Origin: Nephromyces sp. MM_2019
Taxonomy: Eukaryota > Apicomplexa > Aconoidasida > Nephromycida
Length of the DNA: 20,632 nt
NCBI GenBank assembly: GCA_015657535.1
Contig: JADHZB010000807.1
Span: forward strand, 1-20,632
Direction of reading: 5' to 3'
Positions 1 through 10,241 of the stretch are shown piece by piece. The notes beneath the pieces are model-generated. The model made no database searches and had not been told where the DNA came from. It worked only from the letters and a program-made list of their open reading frames with translations. Both the position numbers and the translations under genes were made by a program. The stretch's first letter is position 1; every line of letters starts with the position of its first letter.

Positions 1-1059
1 GGAGGCGGCAGGAAGCGGCTGGAACCCAGGGATATCTATAATCTAAACAGAGATGTTTTCTCATTGAAGAAAAGCTACTGCATTATATTATAGTTGGGAG
101 GAAACTAGTGCAGGAAAAAGAGCGCCTTTGCCTTGCAGTTGCTTGCAAGTAGATGCAATAACTTACTATCAGTAAGGATCTCAGGGCAAAAACACACACG
201 GAAAGAGTAAAGTAGCATGAATAAGGTTGAAGCGAAGCTCTTTAATTTCAACCTAAAATAAGGTGGAAATAAAGCTAGCAACTTTTAGAGGGAGGAAAAC
301 ACACGGGGATTGTGGGAATGAACTACTCCGCTACCCACCCACTGTTTGAGCGCACACACAAACAAGTACAGCAGATAAGCATATACATGTATATGGAGAG
401 CAAAAAACACGCGGATAAGCAAACGCATACATATTCAGAGTAAAACACACAAATGAGCGCACACAGCACACACAGCACACACACATCACACGCATCACAC
501 ACATACCAAAAAAAAAGGGTAAACCAGTGAGTATGACTTATATACTTATTAACCGGTAAAGGGAATATTAGAATCAGGCGGTTCCAGCTTGTTCTACGGA
601 TAGATAGTGCATTAAGAATAGATCGCTCGGCTGCTTCCTCAGGAGACTTGAAAAGGAGGCTTTTTGGGTGATGTTAAACGAATTTCTTAGTTTCCAGTGT
701 GTGCTAGAGATCGACCCTAAAAGGAGGGAAGCCCCAAATATTACAGAATAAACCCAAAGAGATTTTGAAAGATATGTGTGCGCGGGAGCGCAACGGCATT
801 AACGAAGAGATGAGCGCCAGCTTGCATCTCTCTGCATGAAAGTGTATCAGTGTGTATGCGGGTGTCGGTGCGTGTGTTTATGTCGGTGTGGGTGTGTGCA
901 TTTGTGCATGTGTAGTGTGTGTGTGCGTGTTGATAGGGGTGTATGTACAGCTGTGCATAGCTGTGTGTATTTAGGTGTGTCTGCACACTCACACCTATAT
1001 AGTTTGCGTGTATAGTCTTCTGTGGATGGCCGCCAATAGATGTACCCACGCACATCTGT

Positions 1060-1071
1060 GTGTACGTACAC
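1060..1071. repeat. Dispersed palindrome GTGTA-NN-TACAC, leftmost copy
   Basis: GTGTACGTACAC. Other exact or one-mismatch copies start at 2541, 2859, 5498, 6089, 6989, 7197, 8311, 8448, 9332, 10734, 12303, 12468, 12858, 13191, 14243, 15069, 19758 and 19875, with a 4-base-spacer version at 19177. The motif is shared by spacer, introns and coding exons. Confidence 0.85.
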
Positions 1072-3411
1072 CCACAAAAACTTCCGCACCCCTATATAGC
1101 TACGTGAGCTTTTTCTATAATACGAATAGTCACATCTGTTGATGAGCATTATCTCATCAACTTTTACATCGCCTTTGCAAATAGCTGTGTGCTAATTTTC
1201 TACCTGCAGCTGCGTTTTATCTGATTCTAAATTTTTTGTCTAGTGTGCAGATAGCTCTTAGTTAGCATGTGTGTACAACTTTCATTTTAGCGTATGCTCC
1301 CGTGTGTGTACGCGCGTGTCTGGCCAGACCTGCTGAATTTCGCATTTATTCATCACGCCGACTTTGCGAAGATTCCTAGTCAATCAACACACGCTGCAAG
1401 TGCACACCTCAGGGAGCTAGCTATGATGAAGGAGGAGATTCTTTATCATCAAACAGCAAAAGCCTTCAAAACACGCATAAAGACGTCTTTTAAGGGGAAA
1501 AAATGAAGATTTTTACACGAATGAATGCCTTGAAGATGGGCCTTTAATGAATACTGCTACGTTGCACACTGGGCGAAGCATTGCGCCTCTTTAAGGGTAG
1601 CTATAAAGCTACTCTACAAGCATGAAAAAGCAGCTTTTAATAAATCCAATGATAGCTAGAGAATTGAGAGTTGAGAAAAAAAAACAAAACTACAGGGGGG
1701 ATTATTGCTGCTTTTCTACTACAAAAGGATTATCAGGATTTGAATAGGAAGCAGAAAAAAGAGGAAAATTAACGAGTAAGAATAGACTTTAGCTTTTTTC
1801 GCTAGAGAAATTCTCTTCATATAGCACACTAGTCATATATACGGATATATACGCATATATTATATGCTTACAGATAAAGGCTAGGCATGGCTGCTGTTTT
1901 ATTAAGCAGTTCTCGACAAGGTAAAGGAGAAATGCTTTTGTTGGAATTTGTGGCCTTAGTTGTATGCGAGATAGTATTGGGGTGCTTTGATGGGAATATC
2001 GGTGAAATACTATCTGGGTAATCTTAGTAACACTATAGGTTTGAAATAGAGAATAGTTTTTAGCTATTGAGTGAAGCGTATGTTGATTGGAGAGATAGCG
2101 TCGCTAGTCTAATGAGAAGTGGTAAACATTAGAACTCACTTTGACTCTAATTTTTTTTGCGATAACCTAGTGTAAAATGAACTGCATCTGCTCCTAGAGA
2201 TAGCAATAGCAATCTACACAACTCAGAGACAGCTCATACCCTTAATTTCACTCTTTTTACACCTCATTTATTCTACCACTTTCTCAGATAAAAAATGGAT
2301 TTATTTTTTCAAAGCTGAATAGATCCAATTTGCAGGCTTAATATCGCTGTAGAGACAGAGAAAGTGCAAGCCTTTAACTGAATTTTTTATAAAAAGTCTT
2401 GATTTAGCAGCGGAAAGGCTATAACAGAGCTAGCATACAAAGATTTTCGCCGTTTATTCCAAGAGAAATGATAAAAATATTGTAGGGAATTTGTGAGGAA
2501 TACTACTTAAAATATCCTATAATTTTGTGTGGTAGCTTGAGTGTACGTACCCTCTATAAGCAGTTTATTTCGGAAAACTTTTTCCTTATCCTGAAGCAAC
2601 AGAAGGAACTTTCGCGCATTCTCTAAGCATTTAGAATGAAGCCGATGCGTGAACTCTGCCTTTGAGATCGCACCACCGTGAGAATATGTTGTGTGTGGGT
2701 TCATGCCAACTACAAGCACTCTTGTATGTACTAGCGAGCTGAGGGCTAAAAGCTATTGTTATTCTTTCTTCTTTTGGTTTTTCTCTGTTAATGCCGAGCA
2801 CACAATTTTTGGGCATGTAACTTCCTTCTTTTTCTCCTAGCGAAACTATAAAAGGTAGGTGTACGTACACTTCAACAAATAATTGAAAAATAACAATAAA
2901 ATAGCCCACCCATGGAATACTACCGGAATTTTTTAATGGTACCACTATGCAAGCGATAGAAAAGGCAAACGCACGCACACCTTGCTGCGCCGCACACCCG
3001 AAGAGGCTTTTGTGCTACCAAACTTACCCGAGAGAAGGATGAACTTGTTATCATACAAACACCTACAGCATCTCCAAAGAGAAAAAAAATTCTCTCCAAG
3101 AAAAAATGGGTAAGAAAGTGAAAAGCCTTAAAATTTTTTGAGAAGAGAAGGAAGGAGTTTTTTATTTTTCACGCACACAAGCTAAATATAATCGCTGTAA
3201 ATTACTAGTGAAAATTTTTATGCTCTTCGCTAGTAATCGTTGGCAAAGCAGAAAAATACGATTAATGGCGTAGGAAGACTTGAACAGGTGTATTGCGCTA
3301 GTGGAACCCGCCCTAGAACTCGTCAGTATGTAGCTAGCGTGTGTAGCTTACGTGTTGTGTGTTCGCTGGAGGGAAATGGTTGCTTTAAAGAAGTGTTGTA
3401 GCCTACATCAT

Positions 3412-3545
3412 GTGTGTGAGGGTTGTTTGGTTGTGTGTGTGAAAGGGGCTTAGATGCGCGTGTGAGGGTTGTTTAGTTATGTGTGTGTGAGGGATGTTTT
3501 ATTATGTGTGTGAGAGCTGCTTGACTGCACGAGGGTTGCTTAGCT
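3412..3545. repeat. Imperfect tandem repeat, GTGTGAGGGTTGTTT-type units
   Basis: About four degenerate units share the elements GTGTGAGGGTTGTTTGGTT, GTGTGAGGGTTGTTTAGTT, GTGTGAGGGATGTTTTATT and CACGAGGGTTGCTTAG, spaced about 30 to 50 bases apart. They lie in non-coding DNA. Confidence 0.6.
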
Positions 3546-4159
3546 ACATCAGAGCTGTAGCACTACATCTTCAGGCACGTTGTGTTTATGTATCACTCTT
3601 TAGGCATCTCAAAGATTGTAGCATACTTGTTACGTTTGTCTAGGTAAACCGTGTATCTTGAGGTCTACGATGGAAAGCGGATGGGTATAACACTCTTGCT
3701 CGATTATGTGAGTGTTTTTAAGTGGTTTAAGCAAGTTCGCACACACATGCTGTTTTTAGTGTGTATCTGCCTAGGGAGTACTCTCAATGATACTTATTAG
3801 GGGGCAGGAATGACATTCTAATAGCTACAAATGGCAATTTTTTCAGCGTTTTTTGGTAAGCCGAGAAGTGAAGGGAAACACACTCGATATAAGGGATAGC
3901 TTGCACACACACACATAACGTTAACTCAAACGGAGATACGCAGACCTAAACACACGGGCAACATCTACTTACTGCTTAAGTATGTGGGTGGGTTTTGTTG
4001 TATCTGCGTATCCAAACTAGGCTATACTAGCTCGTAGCGTGGAAAGATAGTAGTAAATATTTATCTCACGCTAAGAAGATCGCAATCTGTGGATAGCATC
4101 TTCCCTATTATTATTATTATATGTTGTGTGCTACATACACTGCTAGGATTGCAGGAGAT

Positions 4160-4250
4160 GTGTGTTTCATACTAGTGAGGAAAGTGTGTGCTGCACTCTG
4201 AGCATAGCGTGTGTTTCACACTAGTGAGTGCACGCTTTCCTCTACACTAG
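4160..4250. repeat. Direct plus inverted repeat cassette
   Basis: GTGTGTTTCATACTAGTGAG at 4160-4179 recurs at 4209-4228 with one mismatch. The segment CTAGTGAGGAAAGTGTG (4172-4188) recurs inverted and imperfectly at 4231-4250 (CACGCTTTCCTCTACACTAG). The combination could fold back on itself. Confidence 0.6.
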
Positions 4251-5025
4251 CAAATCAGCACGCTCCCTCCTCCACACTACTAAGACTATCTCTCTACTGA
4301 AAACTCTCTCTGCTAGCATTCTATTATATGTGCTCCTTACTCCTTATTAACAGTATAGGATATCTACTACGCACTCTCTAGTAGATTTACATGATATCTG
4401 CTGCCTGCTCTGTATTAGCGTCACATCTACAGAGCATAGATTGTATACTACTCTATATAATCTGCGCTACACACCTTGAAATTAGCACACACCTCTCTAG
4501 CAGCCTTATATAACAGCAACAGAATCCTTATTTAACACTTCTCCAACCTCAAGCTGGATGGCCTGATGTGTGTTTGTGCGAATCGTTAGATTATGTTTTA
4601 TAGATGAGCTGTTTCACAAAGCTATGAATTTCACACAGTAGTAGAACCAAAATTAGACGACATATTATTCAGCGACACACACAAAGGGGGCGAAAGTGAT
4701 TGACTATTCAGCAAGATAAGCTCAGTTAAGAAGAGGAATAAATTCTATTCTACTGTGTATTCTGCTTTCCTTGAAGATAAAGAAGCTAGCGAAAAGTTAG
4801 TTAAAAGGTTATATATACAGCTTCTAGAAGGAATTACACTGAAGAGTGATAAGAAGGAAAACCGTATGCACACCTTTGCTCATGCACACACACGCGTCAC
4901 ACACAGTTGCTATCTCTCACTTAAAATCTGCTAATTCATGCACGCGCACACAAAATTGCTCCTGCGGAGATGCTTATCCATAGCTGCTGACATGGAAGTT
5001 CTCACATGCTAGTATTAACGGGTAC

Positions 5026-5208
5026 TAGTCTTCAAATGCTAGTCTTCACACACTAGTCTTCACACACTAGTCTTCGCACATTAGTTTGCACACACCTTCA
5101 TACTCTAGTCTTCAAGCACATATCCTCACACATCTTCACGCACACATCTTCACCCACACGTCTTCACGCACACGTCTTCACGCACACGTCTTCACACACA
5201 CATCCTCA
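5026..5208. repeat. 14-bp minisatellite (TCTTCACACACTAG / TCTTCACGCACACG)
   Basis: Units of about 14 bp repeat with two drifting versions. The left half has TCTTCACACACTAG and the right half has TCTTCACGCACACG in consecutive copies. The THTSSRTRLHAHVF-like frame across it is a repeat artefact. Confidence 0.75.
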
Positions 5209-5469
5209 TTGTTTCGACTACTTCCAAAAGTGCCGGGTAACAGTCTTTCCTTCAACTTCCCTGCAGGGAATGCGAGCTTTTAAGCGAAGATGGATGAAAT
5301 TCCCATCTCTTCCCAACGTGAGTTAAAACGCAGGCGATGCATTGTTTTCATTGAGTTAGATGTAAATCTTTTTTAATGAGATCTTGCTGTGAATATGAGG
5401 GATGCACCAGGAAGACCTCAAGACGGTCTACAACGAGCTAACAGTGCAAAAAATCGCCTAGAAACCTTC

Positions 5470-5495
5470 AATTTGCATCATTAATTATGCAAATT
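5470..5495. repeat. Hairpin-forming inverted repeat
   Basis: AATTTGCAT (5470-5478) and ATGCAAATT (5487-5495) are perfect 9-bp arms around an 8-base AT-rich loop. A dispersed palindrome copy starts two bases later at 5498. Confidence 0.6.
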
Positions 5496-5654
5496 GAGTG
5501 TACATACACGTAAATTATGCGATAAGATGGTGGGTGCACACGTTTAAAACTCTAAGCCTGTTACTAAGTTTTAGCTGAAATGTAAAACCCCCTGCTTTTT
5601 CGCTTTACCTTCAAACGTTGCATTACTGCGTGTTTCCGTTGAATTTTCTTGTTG

Positions 5655-5850
5655 ATGCCAATGTGTATGTGTGATTTGACAGAGGATGAAGACGTATATA
5701 AGCTCATGGAGGAGTGGATACGGATAACGCCCTATTCACAACTTGCTGATCTTCCGCTTTATCCCGATAATACAGGCTATGAAGAAGTAGGCAAAGCTTT
5801 TGTGATGCTGATAGATTCCTACCCTTTCAGAAGTTTTCAGAAGTTACACG
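5655..5850 (+). CDS. Probable 5' exon of the ALKBH1-like gene, boundaries unresolved
   Basis: The frame reads EDEDVYKLMEEWIRI, then a PYSQLADLPLYP segment and EEVGKAFVMLIDSYPFRSFQ. This is an ordinary charged/hydrophobic mix, quite unlike the TG/CA-derived frames nearby. It sits one intron upstream of the securely assigned exon at 6560, on the same strand. ALKBH1 proteins have a helical N-terminal segment before the catalytic core, so the position fits. The sequence TTTGACAG just before 5683 could be an acceptor, which would imply another exon further upstream. Alternatively translation starts at ATG 5655 or 5706. No strong GT donor in phase 0 is visible: GAA|GTAGGC near 5790 and CAC|GTTTAT near 5850 are weak candidates. 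The frame runs open to 6062, but its last part looks like intron. Confidence 0.5.
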
Positions 5851-8800
5851 TTTATAAGCTACCCTCTTGCAGTATCTTTTCCTGCTTTTTGCTTGGTTTT
5901 AGATGGGAGCTAGCTGCATGTCTTGGCTTTATCGGGAGCACACACACTCCCTGGGTCTTCCTAATACTATTTATAGCGACTAAGACTGAGAATCCTGTTT
6001 TTTTCTGTGTGTTTTGTGTCTGCCTTACTTTTTTCTCCTTTGTGTTTTGTCATTTATTCTAAGCAAGTCGATCAGCTAACGAGGTGGAGTGTATGTACAA
6101 GGCTACTTTGTGCTTTTTTTTTGTGAAGGTTCAGAATAAAAATGATTCTAGCTTCGGTGTAGCTTCATTTAATATAGAGAGACTTGGAAAAGTGTGTGTA
6201 TTCAAGTTTTTTCGCGATTGAAATCTACTTTTCGCCGCTAGAGCTTGGAAGAGTGTGTGTGTCTACTCAATTTTTTGCCTTAAAGTTTGCCTCCGATTGC
6301 TTCTACTTAATAGAGAAGTGCTTATGCATGGCACTTGCAGAGAGTGGCATGCTTCACTGCAAAATGCTTCTTTGGTGGCGTGTGTATAGGGATATGTAGT
6401 TATTGAAGGCTTAGTTCAGACTTTGTGTGTGTAAAAAAATCTTTTTTTGCTAGTTTGCGTGTGTGCATTTCTGTTTTGTGTGTATCAGTGTTGATATATA
6501 TTGCTATGATAAAACATGTGTGAACTTTTCTACATGAGAATGTGCGTGTGTGCCCACAGAAGGATCAGACTGAATCCCCTTTGATTTTTGAAGATGATGT
6601 TAAGGCGATTTTATCTTCAAATCCAAAAGGAAGAAAAGTGTGCGTTTACAAGATTGATGGCCATCCCGGTGAGATACCTCGTTTTATTCCGTATGCGTCA
6701 TCTTCTTCATCTTTAGCGCCGTCTTCATCTTAATCCTGAGCATCTCCTTTAATCTTTGTGTGCTTTTTCATCTTTTTCATCATCTTCATCTTCAGCATCT
6801 TTTGTCTTCAAAATCTTCATCTTCACCATTTTCAGGATCTTCTTTATCTGCAAATTCTTCCACATCTTCAGCATCATCTTCAACTTCTTCATCATCTTTA
6901 TCATCGTCTTCGTCTTCTTCGTCTCTCATCCCTTCACCTCCTGCATTGTCCTCTTTCTCCATCTCCCTGTTCATCTTCCACACTTTCAGTGTATATACAA
7001 TCCATCTCTTATTTGCTGTTTCAGGGGCGTATCTACTCCCCTCCTATTTGAATGCTATTCAACGGAAGATACTGGGGCTGGAGTGTGTGTTAGTTTATAC
7101 TCAAGTGAGAAGTGGTAGATACACTATAATGAGAGCGATTTGGTCTTTTCTTAGCAGCTCATGCCTATGCTGAAGCTGCGTCTCCTTGACAGTAGGGTGT
7201 ATTTACACTTCACGCACGGCTTCTATTAGATGAGCATCTAAGCGATTGCATGCTCATAGGAAGTCGATTTAGCTTAACTATAATGTGCGTTATGAGTTCC
7301 AGTGATTTAGTTTAAAGAGGATGCGTGAGAATTTTTGTTTGATTATGTGTATGTGTGTGTGGGTGTGTGGGTGTGTGGGTGTGTGGGTGTGTGGGTGTGT
7401 AGATGTGTATGGGTTTCTGTGTGTGTGTTACTTTGTGGGTGTGTATGTCTCTGCATGTGTGTATTTGCTTTAAGCCTCCTCATGGGACTAACCTAACAGC
7501 TTTGAAGAGCCACCACGATGCAGATAATAGTGAAAGCTACCCGAAGTTTGGTAAGTTGGGGGGCAGGCATGAGGTATATGTACTGCAGGATGGCCTTTAG
7601 CTATAGATTACTATAGTTTAGCCGCTAAGGGATGTTACGCATACACCCCTTTTATGAGCTTAAAAGCGTGTATTACTATATGCTGATAGGCTTAGTTGAT
7701 TTTGTTTCGCGGTTTATGTGTGAAATTAAGCTTGTGTGTGAGAATGAAAAAGAGGGCATGTGTGTGTTCTTTCCTCTACTTTCTTGGGCGGTTTATTGAT
7801 GTACAGTTTCTGTGTGCTAATATTTTTAGGGCTTATGTGTTGGTTATATTTGTGTGTGTGTGTGCGTGTCATGTTTGTGTGTGTCTTCCTGTGAATGAAA
7901 TTTCTCTGTTGATGTGATACTTCTGTGGCTACGAGATGTTCCGGTGTGTGTGATTCTCCCACTTATGTGCGTTCCTCGAGTGTTTGTTTGATTCACCTGA
8001 CTAATCTCTGTGTGTGTGTGTTTTTAAAAATATTAGGTAAAAACCTGTTTCCATATGCGTGTGTTTTAGTGAGCTTATGCTTACCTGACAATTTGTCATT
8101 GGCTTTATATATAAATGTGTGTGTGCGTGAAGTTTTTGCTTACTAATGCTATTTATATTGTATGGGTAGCAGCTATTAAGAGTATATTTAATTCTACCTC
8201 TATTTCTGTGATAATGGAGGCTTCAAAACACCCACATACACACTCATCCTTTTTTTTTGCTAGAATCTTTGTGTGTGTGGGGATGTTTCGCATTTTTCTT
8301 ACTTATTTGAGTGTGCGTACACCCCCCGTATTTATTTGTGCTCAGAAGATGAAGCTTTCAAGAAGATAAGATGGGCGTGTATTGGCTATCAATACGAGTA
8401 AAAAGTGAAGACTTTTTTTTTTTTCTTTTTTTTTAGCGTTGGTTTGAGTGTACTTACACTCAAAGCAAATGAGCATATTTGAATGCATTGCTTTCGTTGG
8501 GGAAGGGCTTTTTTCACAGGATCTTCTTTTGTGTGTGTGTTGTTCTGCAAGTTTGAAATTTGTGGAATTTAGATACATAAGCTTTGCTTCTGTATCAAGT
8601 TGTAGGAGCACCGTGTGGTTAAGTTGTGTGTGTGTGAGCAATTTGTTATCCATGAGAGAGAAAGTTTGGGTGTGTGTGAACAAATTGATATGCGTGAATG
8701 TGTGTGCGAGATTAATTTGCCATTAGCTAGGAGGAGGTTGTTTATATGTAATTTGATATACGTGAGAGTATGTATGTGTGTGAGAGTAATTCACCTTGCG

Positions 8801-10210
8801 TCAGAGTTTGTGTGTGTGTGAGTAATCTTTTATACTTTAGAGAGTGTGTGTGCGTATTTCAACAAGTGAAATTATGTGAGTGCACAACTGTGAGGCTATG
8901 TGTGTGTAGCTTTGGGAGTTCCTGATTGCTGCTTTGAATATGCCTGTACTCAACTAAAGTGTAAACTAGGCTTAACTGCTTAAGCAGCTTCAATGTGTAG
9001 ACAGTATAACTGGATGCCAAAATGATGGAGAGACACGCACATTTAGCGGATGAAAGTACACAAACACACACACATGGTTGGAACACACGAAAGAAAAGAA
9101 CATACACATTCACATATACCCAGGCACCTACACACCAGCACACATAAATAAGGATCTTACATTACTGAGAAGCTTGAAGAACACACAAGATTTTTTTCTG
9201 TTTAGTTGGACTAATAGAAGGTATTTCAAGAAGGATTTGGCGTTTCCTTCGGCGCTGAAGCTTCTTTGCCAAGAAATAGTGGGCAGACTAGGCTTTCAAG
9301 ACTACAAGCCTGAGGTAGGTGCGTGAAGATGGTGTATGTACACCCGTTATAGAGAAAATTTGTGGTCTACACGTTGCAAATAAACATAGAGATATGTGTG
9401 TGTGTCCGTGTGTGGGTATGTGCGTATGTGTGTGGGTGTGTAGGTGCGTGTGGGTGGGGGTGTTTGTGGGTGTATGCCTGTGTACGTTTGTCTACGCGTG
9501 TGTGTACAAATGCGTGAGGTTTTTTACGTTTGCCAAAATATAAGTATGCATGTGTGCAAATACCTGTGTGTGCATTTCAAATGCCTGTATATCTGTGTGT
9601 TTGCAAAGCCTCTGTGTGTGTGTTATTTTTTTTAATCTCCTGGAGATTTTAGCTACTTAAAGATTCTCAGTTTCCTATGCTTTTACCTTTGTACATCATT
9701 TTTCTTCTTCTTCTTCTTCTAGAGTGCTCTTGTAAACTTCTATCATCAAGGAGATCGCCTTAGAGGCCATCTCGATGATGCTGAAGGAGATAACACTTCG
9801 CCTTTGGTTTCCATCAGGTAAGTGTGTGAATGACTTCCCTTATATGATTGTTGTGAGTGCACACACACACACACATACACACACTCTCACGCAGGTATAA
9901 TCATATGCACACATGGAAGGCGCCATTTTACGTACACACGTGTATAGGAATCATGCGTATGCACACACATATTGGCATCATCATGAGCACACATATAGCC
10001 ATCGAACGCACACACAGGCTTCAATAGTTATATACTAACACGCATCAGTCCGTGGTATTCGCGTGCTGCTTTGGCGTATAGATATTCGAGGGTGGCAGAG
10101 CTCGTGTAGGTATGCTAAGAGGGCATCAACCCCTCGTAGCACCCATGAATATGCTGGCAGAAACTTGCTTAAATTAACAGACACTGGAGCCAGCACACAC
10201 ACACACACAC

Positions 10211-10241
<31 letters not shown>

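Larger units (their letters stand above)
1..5640. other. Gene-poor spacer
   Basis: No exon with recognisable homology was found on either strand. The region has CA-rich plus-strand tracts at about 350-510 and 4860-5210 and TG-rich tracts at about 840-960 and 3330-3540. It also holds AT-rich single-copy DNA and copies of the GTGTA-NN-TACAC palindrome at 1060, 2541, 2859 and 5498. Short frames around 1430-1610 look weakly coding but do not form a gene. Confidence 0.5.

Noticed and set aside
1294..1610. Plus-strand frames with coding-like pieces (MKEEILYHQTAKAF; NEDFYTNECLEDGP)
   Set aside because: Three overlapping frames look equally plausible, none joins by clean splice sites, and no family is recognised.
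2631..2978. 115-residue minus-strand ORF with hydrophobic start
   Set aside because: No recognisable motif, no start or splice context, and the residues look like random AT-rich sequence.
5026..5208. Possible CRISPR-like array
   Set aside because: 14-bp units are contiguous without unique spacers; this is a minisatellite in eukaryotic DNA.
5402..5461. 20-codon ORF reading MHQEDLKTVYNELTVQKIA
   Set aside because: Reads like coding sequence but is too short, with no promoter or splice evidence; it could be a last exon of an unseen gene.
6792..6983. Minus-strand acidic ORF (DEEDEDDDKDDEE type)
   Set aside because: It is the reverse reading of the intronic TCATCT repeat within a + strand gene.
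7347..7402. Telomere-like GTGTGTGG repeats
   Set aside because: Internal to a gene, about six degenerate units only, flanked by coding exons; not a telomere.
7696..9635. ORFs rich in Cys-Val (VCVCV) on the plus strand and Thr-His (THTHT) on the minus strand
   Set aside because: They are translations of TG/CA tracts inside AlkB introns, with no independent coding signal.
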